A stretch of DNA of 5,922 bases from an uncultured bacterium (lineage in GTDB: Bacteria > Actinomycetota > Coriobacteriia > Coriobacteriales > Coriobacteriaceae): the NCBI GenBank assembly GCA_905215195.1, contig CAJMPF010000116.1:1-5922 (forward strand), given 5' to 3'. Shown here piece after piece: positions 1 through 5,186 of this stretch. The first letter of the stretch is position 1, and each line of letters begins with the position of its first letter. The notes under the pieces are model-generated. The model was not told the DNA's origin and did not search any database. It worked only from the letters and a program-made list of their open reading frames with translations. The translations under genes were made by a program, and so were the position numbers.

Positions 1-342
1 CTTTCGTATGCGCAAACGGGCGGTGTTTCCTCTGAGGGCTCGTTCGATGCCGGTGAGCTGCATATCGATTTTGATGCCGGCATCGCCACGATGGATGGCG
101 AGGAGCTGCATCTGACGCCGATTGAGCACAAATTGTTATGCCTGCTAGCGCACAACGCCGACAAGGTGCTGACGCACCAGTTTATCCTGCACGAGATTTG
201 GGGCACGGCAACCAAGAGCGACCTGGCGAGCCTGCGTGTCTTTATGGGCACGCTGCGTAAGAAGATTGAGTCCGACCCCGCGCATCCGCGCTATATCCAA
301 ACGCACGTGGGTATCGGCTATCGCCTGGTCACCCAAGGGTAG
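1..342 (+). CDS. kdpE: KdpE-like OmpR-family response regulator, C-terminal DNA-binding domain (5' end outside window)
   Basis: The frame is open from the first base and ends at TAG 340-342, so this is the last 113 residues of a longer protein. The visible part is a winged-helix (trans_reg_C) effector domain. It has the LHLTPIEHKLL start of the first helix, the VLTHQFILHEIWG helix pair, the recognition-helix region LRVFMGTLRKKIE, and the closing wing PRYIQTHVGIGYRLV. These match KdpE of the KdpDE two-component system more closely than PhoB or other OmpR members, especially LTPIE, LRVFMGTLRKKIE and GIGYR. KdpE is a cytoplasmic regulator that, when phosphorylated by KdpD, activates the KdpFABC potassium uptake operon. 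The receiver domain and the phospho-acceptor aspartate lie outside the window, so neither they nor linkage to kdp genes can be checked. The gene converges on the rRNA methyltransferase gene and is followed by a large dyad. OmpR-family assignment is near certain; the KdpE subtype is likely. Confidence 0.8.
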   Translation, partial: LSYAQTGGVSSEGSFDAGELHIDFDAGIATMDGEELHLTPIEHKLLCLLAHNADKVLTHQFILHEIWGTATKSDLASLRVFMGTLRKKIESDPAHPRYIQTHVGIGYRLVTQG

Positions 343-367
343 GACGGCGTCCGCCATCCCACTATGA

Positions 368-432
368 GTTGCGGTGAAATACGGTCTATATTTGCCTAAT
401 TCCAGGTAAAACAGTCCGTATTCCACCGCAAC
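368..432. terminator. 65-bp near-perfect dyad between convergent genes; possible terminator or palindromic repeat
   Basis: The arms 368-384 and 416-432 pair over 17 bp with one mismatch (A377/C423). The symmetry continues inward with interrupted pairs to a second stem, TTTGCCT 391-397 against AGGTAAA 404-410 (one G-T wobble), around the loop AATTCC. The whole 95-bp gap between two convergent stop codons is thus almost entirely one hairpin. On the + strand it is followed by TTTGTTATTT (433-442), a weak U-tract that could end the response-regulator transcript. The minus side has no T-run. The arm length and interrupted symmetry are more than a simple terminator needs, so a dispersed REP-like repeat is an alternative. 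Confidence 0.6.
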
Positions 433-436
433 TTTG

Positions 437-3004
437 TTATTTGCCCTTGGGCTTGCTGGCGTAGAACTTCTTCTTTTTGGACTTGCCGGCAGGGGAGGGT
501 TTGCCGGCAAAGTTTGATTTGCCGTTGCCGGCCTGCGTGGGCGCGGGCGCTGCTGCACGAGGCTTGCGCGCCTCGGGGTTGCGCAGCTCCTCGACACGCT
601 CGGCAATCTCCTCGGCGCTAAAGCCGACCTCGGCCATGGCGTCCTCGATGGGCAGTCGGCGCACGATATAGCAGTGGTGCACCTTCTGGTTGCGCGCGAA
701 GTCCTCGGGGATGGTCTGTGCCGTAATGTCCTCCAGCACGACGCCCGCGCGCGCGAGCTTGCGCGTTTCGGGGCGGAAGCCGCGCAGGTTGCAGCTAAAG
801 ATGGCATGTCCGCCCTGTGCAAGCAGGCGAGATACGCCGGCCAAAAGCTCAACATGGTCGCGCTGGACATCCCAGGTGCGACGGCCCATCTTGGACGAGT
901 TCGAGAACGTGGGCGGGTCGACAAAGATCAAGTCCCAGCGGTTGCGCGTCTGGCGCTGGTCGCGAATCCAGGCGAGCACGTCGTCGCGCACAAAATGATG
1001 CTGCGGACCAACAAAGCCGTTCTGGCGCATATTGCGCTCGGCCCAGTCCAGGTAGGTGTTGGAAAGGTCGACCGTCACGGTTTCCTCGACGCCGCCGTCG
1101 GCCGCATAGCAGGTGGCGGTGCCGGTATAGGCGAACAGATTGAGGAAGCGGCGTGCCTGTTTGGCGTGTTCGCGCACCAGGTTGCGGGTGACGCGGTGAT
1201 CCAGGAAGATGCCCACATCCAGGTAGTCGTCAAAGTTGACGGCAAAGGTGAGCCCGCCTTCTTCGATGAGCGGCAGACGCCGGCGCGCGATGTTGGCGCG
1301 CTCGCCCGATCCGCCCTTGCCGGCGCCCTGCTTGCCGTACTGCGAGCCGCCGCGCGAACGCATGCGGGCCTTGGCGTGCACATGCTCGGCCGGAACATCA
1401 AGGATGCGCGGCGCGATGGCCAAGATGTCGAGCATGCGGGCCTGGGCCAGCGCGGGATCGATGGTCTTGGGCGCGGCGTATTCGGCGATGACGAGCCAGC
1501 GGCCCGGCGTCTGCGGGCAACCCTCGTACAGGTCGATGGCAGCGGAGTAGTCGGGCAGGTCGGCATCGTAGACGCGATAGCAGCTCACGCCCTCGCGCTT
1601 GGCCCACTTGCGGCGCAGACGGGCATTCTTGCGCAGGCGGTTGGCGAACTGCTCGGACTCCGGGATGAGCACGGGCAGCGGCTTGCCGTCGCCCAAGTCG
1701 AGCGTGGCGGCAGGTTCGGGCATGGAGGAAGCGGCGGCTTCGTCGTTGGCTTCGTTGGCATCCGCAACCTCGGCCTCGGCATCCGCGCTGGTCGCAGCCT
1801 CAAACGCTGCAGCGGCGTGGTCGAGTGAGGGCCAAACCTCAAGAGCCGCCTCCTCGTTATTGGGCATGACGGCGATCGAGCGCTCGGGCTCGGCGTGGAG
1901 CGCGCGGGCCAGCAAGCCGTCGCGGGTGAGAGCGGCGACCGGCGCCGAAGCGAGCTCGGGGGCGCGGCGCAGCTCGCCGATGAGCGTCATGGCATCGTGC
2001 ATGAGCGAAAGCGGGGTCTCGGTCGTGTCCGCGACCAGGGCGGCACCGGCGACGGCGCCCGCATGGTCCAGCACGGTGGCGGGTTTGGCGGCGCAAAAGA
2101 CGACAAGACGCTTGTAGCCGGCGCACTTGACCATGCGCTCGGCAGTCTTGCGGGCGGCGGGGTCGATGTCTACGGCCACGATGCGCGCCTGGCGCTCGCG
2201 CGCTGCCGCCTCGCGCTCGCGCGCCTCGGCAAGCAGCTGCTCCCACAGGACAGCGTCGTGCAGCTGCCAGCCCTCAAAGCCCCAGCGCTCGCGTGCGGCG
2301 CCCGGGGCGCGGTCGGTCAGAATGTTCACGGCCTCCAGCAGCAGACCGCCGCCGGCGCACGAGGCATCGATCAGCGTGGGAAGGGCTTCGTTTTCGTAAT
2401 CGTCGGCCGTCAGCTCGCGCTCGCATAGTGCGGTCCAGCCGACCTGCGCCAGCACCAGGGCGGCGTAGTCGGGGCGCAACACGTGTGCGCCCTCGCCGGC
2501 ACGAGTCGCAGCGGGCGGCAGACGCTTGAACAGCGGGTCGCCCGAAAGGTCCAGGCTGATGCTCGCGCGGCGCTGACGCAGCGAAAGCAACAGGTGAACA
2601 TCGGGGTCGGCGGCATCGACGTCGGCGCGACGGCCCGTGGTCTCGGCCAGACGGTCGCACAGCGCGTCTTTGGCGCGCAGGGCCGAGAAGCGCGTGTTGC
2701 GCAGCTGCTCGGTCACGCCGCGGGCGGTGATGGCGATGGTGGCGCCGGGGCGGATGATGGTCTCCCAGGCGATGTCGTAAACGCTATCGTACAGTTCATC
2801 GGCATCCTGCGCCTCAAAGCGCCCGAGTACCACGAACACGCGGCTCGCCAGGCGCGACCACAGACAGGCGCGGTAGCCTTCTTCGAGCTCGCCCTCAAAT
2901 GTAGCGCGGCCCTTCAGCCGGCGAACATGCGAAAGCCCGAGGCGTTTAAGCTCATCGGCGAGTGCGGACTCAAAGCCCTCGGGGCAGCTTGCGTAAAATT
3001 CCAT
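437..3004 (-). CDS. rlmL: RlmKL-type fused 23S rRNA methyltransferase (RlmL half apparently inactive)
   Basis: This 855-residue protein aligns end to end with E. coli RlmL (RlmKL), which makes m2G2445 (N-terminal enzyme) and m7G2069 (C-terminal enzyme) in 23S rRNA. Residues 1-155 form the ferredoxin-like/THUMP region (LWSRLASRV, RNTRFSALRAKDA, ASISLDLSGD). Residues 180-395 match the RlmL Rossmann domain. They keep DRAPG...RWGFEGWQLHD and AVDIDPAA, but motif I reads DASCAGGG (213-220) instead of DPMCGSGT, and the NPPYG catalytic motif is replaced by VADTTETP (324-331). An Ala/Glu-rich linker (395-435) leads to an RlmK half that looks complete: NRLRKN, CYRVYDADLPDY, EYAAPKTID, FLDHR (600-604), FLNLFAYTGTAT (620-631), VDLSNTYLDWAERN, FVDPPTFSNS (694-703), DFARNQKVHHCYIV. 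A lysine-rich tail (about 811-855) extends beyond the E. coli end. The start is fixed by AGAGAGG 6 nt upstream. I infer an active m7G2069 enzyme with a pseudo-methyltransferase RlmL half. Confidence 0.93.
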   Translation of the reverse strand: MEFYASCPEGFESALADELKRLGLSHVRRLKGRATFEGELEEGYRACLWSRLASRVFVVLGRFEAQDADELYDSVYDIAWETIIRPGATIAITARGVTEQLRNTRFSALRAKDALCDRLAETTGRRADVDAADPDVHLLLSLRQRRASISLDLSGDPLFKRLPPAATRAGEGAHVLRPDYAALVLAQVGWTALCERELTADDYENEALPTLIDASCAGGGLLLEAVNILTDRAPGAARERWGFEGWQLHDAVLWEQLLAEAREREAAARERQARIVAVDIDPAARKTAERMVKCAGYKRLVVFCAAKPATVLDHAGAVAGAALVADTTETPLSLMHDAMTLIGELRRAPELASAPVAALTRDGLLARALHAEPERSIAVMPNNEEAALEVWPSLDHAAAAFEAATSADAEAEVADANEANDEAAASSMPEPAATLDLGDGKPLPVLIPESEQFANRLRKNARLRRKWAKREGVSCYRVYDADLPDYSAAIDLYEGCPQTPGRWLVIAEYAAPKTIDPALAQARMLDILAIAPRILDVPAEHVHAKARMRSRGGSQYGKQGAGKGGSGERANIARRRLPLIEEGGLTFAVNFDDYLDVGIFLDHRVTRNLVREHAKQARRFLNLFAYTGTATCYAADGGVEETVTVDLSNTYLDWAERNMRQNGFVGPQHHFVRDDVLAWIRDQRQTRNRWDLIFVDPPTFSNSSKMGRRTWDVQRDHVELLAGVSRLLAQGGHAIFSCNLRGFRPETRKLARAGVVLEDITAQTIPEDFARNQKVHHCYIVRRLPIEDAMAEVGFSAEEIAERVEELRNPEARKPRAAAPAPTQAGNGKSNFAGKPSPAGKSKKKKFYASKPKGK

Positions 3005-3010
3005 GGGTGA

Positions 3011-3017
3011 CCTCTCT
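3011..3017 (-). promoter_or_regulatory. Ribosome binding site of the rRNA methyltransferase gene
   Basis: On the minus strand AGAGAGG lies 6 nt before the ATG at 3004. It supports that ATG, which also begins at the same place as the family's conserved N-terminus (MEFYASCPEGFE against MNSLFASTARGLE in E. coli RlmL). Confidence 0.7.
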
Positions 3018-3031
3018 GGTTGCGTCGCTCC

Positions 3032-3037
3032 ATTATA
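3032..3037 (-). promoter_or_regulatory. Candidate -10 box for the rRNA methyltransferase gene
   Basis: The minus strand reads a perfect TATAAT here, 27 bp upstream of the methyltransferase start and inside the 75-bp divergent gap. No good TTGACA-like -35 box is visible 16-18 bp upstream (the sequence there is AAGGGC or nearby), and there is no TGn extension. The call rests on the hexamer and its position only. The + strand over the same bases reads TATGAT (3036-3041), which could serve the divergent HAD gene, so overlapping divergent promoters are possible. Confidence 0.35.
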
Positions 3038-3066
3038 TGATGGATGCTTCGTTTGCCCTTATCCTC

Positions 3067-3073
3067 GAAAGGA
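3067..3073 (+). promoter_or_regulatory. Ribosome binding site deciding the HAD phosphatase start
   Basis: GAAAGGA lies 6 nt before ATG 3080-3082. The in-frame ATG at 3044 has no comparable site and would add 12 residues not expected before the HAD motif I strand, so 3080 is preferred. Confidence 0.75.
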
Positions 3074-3079
3074 ACCCAT

Positions 3080-3907
3080 ATGATTGATGCGTGCCCCGAT
3101 TCCGCCGTGCTCTTTTTTGACGTGGACGGCACGCTGACGTCGTTCGATCCCGACAACATGACCGACAAGGACTTTTCGGCGGTTCACCCCTCGCAGGCGG
3201 TCGTCGAGGCGTTTCATCGTCTGCGCGACGCGGGACACCATGCATTTATCTGCACGGGTCGTCCCTTGTGGCTCATCGCCGATAGCTTGCGTGCGCTCGA
3301 CCCCGCGGGTGTCGTTGCCATGGCGGGAGCCACGCTCGAGGTCGAGGGCCGCGTGGTACACGAGGACTGCTTTGACGAGGACGTTGTCGAGGAGCTTACA
3401 CGCCGTATAGCCGCGGCAGGGATTGAGGCCTTTTTCGAGACCAACGTGGCTACTTTTGCCCTGGAACCCGCGGGTGTTGAGCAGTCGTCTCTGATCGGCA
3501 CTTCTGTGGTGCACAGCGCCGAGGAAATGCGCGTCGACGGCAGTCTGCGCGTGGGCAAGGTATGCCTCAATGTGTCCAGTTTGGCTCGCGTAGCCAACGA
3601 TGACGGCTTTATCGGGCGCTATTTTGAGGCCTGCAACACCGGTGGCCAGAATCGCGAGCTGAGCCCCAAGGGCATCAACAAGGGCGTGGGCGTGGCGCGA
3701 GCGCTGGCGTATCTGGGCCGCGAGGGAAATGCGCGCACCTTTGGCTTTGGCGATTCGGGCAACGACCTGGGCATGCTCGCTGCCGTCGAGACGGCTGTCG
3801 CCATGGGCAACGCCATGCCCGAGGTCAAGGCGCTCGCCGACTACGTGACCGACGATGTCGCACACGACGGTACCGTCACAGCGATGCAGCATTTCGGCCT
3901 CATCTAA
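3080..3907 (+). CDS. Cof-type HAD-superfamily hydrolase (sugar-phosphate or similar phosphatase)
   Basis: The 275-residue product is a haloacid dehalogenase-fold phosphatase of the Cof (IIB cap) class, whose usual length is 260-290. All four motifs are visible. Motif I is FFDVDGTLT with nucleophile Asp14 and acid/base Asp16. Motif II is FICTGRP, Thr59. The motif III lysine is in SPKGINKG (Lys201, or Lys197). Motif IV is GFGDSGNDLGML, with Asp225 and Asp229 for Mg2+. The insert between motifs II and III (about residues 85-190) is the substrate-selecting cap. It ends with the Cof-typical pattern in which SPKGINKG precedes GDSGND by about 30 residues, followed by VAMGNAMPEVKALADYVT. Members are cytoplasmic Mg-dependent phosphatases acting on small sugar phosphates, nucleotides, flavin or pyridoxal phosphates; the substrate cannot be read from sequence. 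It is divergent from the rRNA methyltransferase and 193 bp upstream of the transaldolase, with no clear terminator between, so read-through is possible. A shared sugar-phosphate role is speculative. Confidence 0.92.
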   Translation: MIDACPDSAVLFFDVDGTLTSFDPDNMTDKDFSAVHPSQAVVEAFHRLRDAGHHAFICTGRPLWLIADSLRALDPAGVVAMAGATLEVEGRVVHEDCFDEDVVEELTRRIAAAGIEAFFETNVATFALEPAGVEQSSLIGTSVVHSAEEMRVDGSLRVGKVCLNVSSLARVANDDGFIGRYFEACNTGGQNRELSPKGINKGVGVARALAYLGREGNARTFGFGDSGNDLGMLAAVETAVAMGNAMPEVKALADYVTDDVAHDGTVTAMQHFGLI

Positions 3908-3957
3908 TGAATCCCGCGTTCTGACGTTTGCTCAAACTGCGACTCTTTGCTTTTGCA

Positions 3958-3975
3958 TGATCAATCGATTTATCA
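3958..3975. promoter_or_regulatory. Operator-like 18-bp palindrome upstream of the transaldolase
   Basis: TGATCAATCGATTTATCA is a dyad with one mismatched pair (C/A at the fifth position of each half): TGAT-AATC on one side and GATT-ATCA on the other. It sits 126 bp before the transaldolase start in an AT-rich spacer. The size and symmetry suit a dimeric repressor site. The binding protein is unknown and a chance palindrome cannot be excluded. Confidence 0.3.
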
Positions 3976-4084
3976 ATCCAAACACTGAGGTGTTTATACC
4001 GTTCGCCGAGAAGATAAAAACCCGCAGCTCACGACTTGATAAACGTAGGTAAAGTGTTTAGCAGTTCAACGCTCGCGTGCAAAC

Positions 4085-4091
4085 GAAAGGA
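4085..4091 (+). promoter_or_regulatory. Ribosome binding site deciding the transaldolase start
   Basis: GAAAGGA is followed by 9 nt and ATG 4101-4103. The in-frame GTG at 4077 lies upstream of this site and would add eight residues that do not resemble the family's N-terminus, so the ATG at 4101 is chosen. Confidence 0.75.
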
Positions 4092-4100
4092 ATCAGGCAG

Positions 4101-4805
4101 ATGGCAATCAAGGTGTTCGCTGACGGTGCAAACCTCGAGGGCATGCTCGACATGTACGAGAACGGCAACGTTCAGGGTTTCACGACCAACCCGTCCCTTA
4201 TGAAAAAGGGCGGCGTGACGGATTACCGCGCGTTTGCCAAAGAGGTCCTGGCCCACATCACCGATGTATCCGTGTCGTTTGAGGTCTTTGCCGACGACGT
4301 AGAGACCATGGAGGTCGAGGCGCGCGAGATCGCTACCTGGGCCGAGAACGTCTACGTCAAGATTCCGTGCGTGACTACCAAGGGCGAGTCCACCGCCGAG
4401 CTGGTGCGCAAGCTTTCGGCCGACGGCATCAAGGTCAACGTCACCACCATCTTTACGCCTACGCAGGTCGATGAGATGGTCGAGGCCGTTGACGCCGAGA
4501 CGCCGTCCATCATCTCGCTCTTTGCCGGCCGTATCGCCGATACCGGCGTCGACCCCATTCCGTTTATGACGGAGTCGGTCAAGAAGGCCGCCGCCAAGCC
4601 CAACTGTGAGGTCCTATGGGCGTCCACGCGTGAGCTTATCAACATCTACCAGGCCGAGGCCTGCGGTTGCCAGATCATCACGGTACCCAACAGCATCCTG
4701 GCCAAGCGCAAGAACATCGGTCGCGACCCGTACGAGGTCTCGCTCGACACCGTGCGCGGCTTTGCCAAGGATATCGCCGCTTTGGGCTTCCATATCCTGC
4801 CGTAG
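4101..4805 (+). CDS. Transaldolase, short (TalC/FSA-sized) class
   Basis: The 234-residue product is a class I (Schiff-base) aldolase of the transaldolase/fructose-6-phosphate aldolase superfamily, close to the short ~220-residue subfamilies. By alignment to E. coli FSA (FsaA) I see Asp8 (FSA Asp6) in FADGAN, Asn30 in FTTNPS (FSA Asn28), the Schiff-base Lys87 in YVKIPC (FSA Lys85), and the late WAS-R segment (173-177). The two residues that separate the activities are transaldolase-like: Glu61 (SFEVFAD), where FSA has Gln59 and TalB Glu96, and Phe141 (SLFAGRI), where FSA has Tyr131 and TalB Phe178. I therefore infer dihydroxyacetone transfer between sugar phosphates (non-oxidative pentose phosphate pathway, cytoplasm) rather than free-dihydroxyacetone aldolase activity. 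The protein ends LGFHILP at TAG 4803-4805. The last 19 bp before and into the stop recur downstream (4941-4959). No transketolase partner is visible in the window. Confidence 0.92.
   Translation: MAIKVFADGANLEGMLDMYENGNVQGFTTNPSLMKKGGVTDYRAFAKEVLAHITDVSVSFEVFADDVETMEVEAREIATWAENVYVKIPCVTTKGESTAELVRKLSADGIKVNVTTIFTPTQVDEMVEAVDAETPSIISLFAGRIADTGVDPIPFMTESVKKAAAKPNCEVLWASTRELINIYQAEACGCQIITVPNSILAKRKNIGRDPYEVSLDTVRGFAKDIAALGFHILP
4785..4803 (+). repeat. 19-bp direct repeat, copy 1 (end of the transaldolase gene)
   Basis: GGCTTCCATATCCTGCCGT encodes the last residues GFHILP plus the first base of the stop codon. An identical copy lies at 4941-4959, 156 bp further on. Confidence 0.85.
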
Positions 4806-4835
4806 CGCGAACACCGACTGTATCGTGGGCTGTTC

Positions 4836-4907
4836 GCCCCGGCCTTTCCTTTCCCTATCGCTCATGCGCTCCGCGAGGGTCGCGCTAGGCAAAGGAAAGG
4901 CCGGGGC
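4836..4907. repeat. 72-nt hairpin with 17-bp perfect GC-rich stem downstream of the transaldolase
   Basis: The arm 4836-4852 (GCCCCGGCCTTTCCTTT) pairs perfectly with 4891-4907. After a C-C mismatch the stem continues with CCTA/TAGG and, after another mismatch, CGC/GCG, closing a GC-rich apical region (4862-4881). It lies 30 nt after the transaldolase stop. No T-run follows on either strand, so it is not a textbook intrinsic terminator. It could protect the 3' end of the mRNA or be a copy of a REP-like palindromic repeat. Confidence 0.7.
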
Positions 4908-4940
4908 TGCCGACACGAGCTTGCCAGCAAGTTGGCGCTT

Positions 4941-4959
4941 GGCTTCCATATCCTGCCGT
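4941..4959 (+). repeat. 19-bp direct repeat, copy 2 (echo of the transaldolase 3' end)
   Basis: This copy is identical to 4785-4803. The similarity extends upstream with gaps: CGACAC, TTGCCA and CGCTT occur in the same order before both copies. Read in the transaldolase frame it would give ALGFHILP followed by Trp instead of a stop. It looks like a decayed duplicate of the gene end, not a functional coding sequence. Confidence 0.8.
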
Positions 4960-4960
4960 G

Positions 4961-5178
4961 GGCAAAGGTACCCCCGCCTGCGCCGTGCAAAATTGAGAGT
5001 ATTCAGCAAGGTAAAGGCTTTTACCAGTTGGGTGAAGCACGGAACAGCCCCCGTTTTGGCTCTGACGACGCTAAAACGGGGGCTGTTTTTTGCTTTTTCG
5101 TCTCTGAGGGGCATCCGGAACGGTGGAATTTGCAGAATACTCGCGATTTTGCACATCGCTACAGGGGGTACCTTTGCT
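4961..5178. repeat. ~218-bp inverted-repeat (MITE-like) element containing a terminator
   Basis: The outer arms GCAAAGGTACCCCC (4962-4975) and its exact reverse complement (5164-5177) share one symmetry axis with inner arms 4985-5004 and 5135-5154, which match at 18 of 20 positions. Four more pairs follow (5006-5009 with 5130-5133). No gaps are needed, so the element is a pair of ~48-bp imperfect inverted repeats around a ~120-bp core. The core carries the intrinsic terminator at 5043-5091. There is no open reading frame of its own with a credible start and no transposase. It ends 8 bp before the tex stop codon. It may be a non-autonomous mobile repeat or a structured bidirectional 3' region; no target duplication directly flanks the arms. 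Confidence 0.6.
5043..5091 (+). terminator. Strong rho-independent terminator
   Basis: The arms AACAGCCCCCGTTTT (5043-5057) and 5073-5087 pair perfectly over 15 bp, and three more pairs (one G-T) extend toward a 9-nt loop (5061-5069). The stem runs into TTTTTT (5086-5091), and after GC a second T5 run follows. The orientation suits the end of the transaldolase transcript, about 240 nt after its stop. On the minus strand the stem is followed by TTCCGTGC, so it would be weak for tex. Confidence 0.88.
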
Positions 5179-5186
5179 TTGGCGGT

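Larger units (their letters stand above)
3908..4100. other. Intergenic spacer before the transaldolase gene
   Basis: This 193-bp spacer is more AT-rich than the flanking genes. It holds an 18-bp palindrome (3958-3975) and a small 6-bp stem-loop (AAACAC 3980-3985 with GTGTTT 3990-3995, loop TGAG) with no T-run after it. It ends in the transaldolase ribosome binding site. I see no convincing -35/-10 pair: the best match, TTATCA 3970-3975 with TTTATA 3993-3998 at 17 bp, is weak. No coding sequence is supported. Confidence 0.5.

Noticed and set aside
674..1828. 384-codon + strand open frame inside the rRNA methyltransferase gene
   Set aside because: It lies wholly antisense to a clearly conserved RlmK/RlmL coding region, has no recognisable motifs, and is the kind of long antisense frame that GC-rich codon use produces.
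3044..3079. Upstream ATG giving a 287-residue HAD protein
   Set aside because: No ribosome binding site precedes it. The ATG at 3080 has GAAAGGA at 6 nt and gives the usual short lead into motif I.
3059..3892. 277-codon minus-strand open frame opposite the HAD phosphatase
   Set aside because: It is antisense to a gene with all four HAD motifs and its product resembles no family I know. It is a codon-bias shadow.
3980..3995. AAACAC/GTGTTT stem-loop as a terminator of the HAD gene
   Set aside because: The stem is only 6 bp and AT-rich, with no T-run after it, so it is too weak to call a terminator.
4077..4100. Upstream GTG start for the transaldolase
   Set aside because: It lies upstream of the good GAAAGGA site, and the extra residues MQTKGIRQ do not fit the family N-terminus, which begins right at the first beta strand.
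5010..5025. Small GGTAAA/TTTACC hairpin inside the inverted-repeat element
   Set aside because: A 6-bp stem with a 4-nt loop is easily found by chance, and no function is suggested beyond the larger element.
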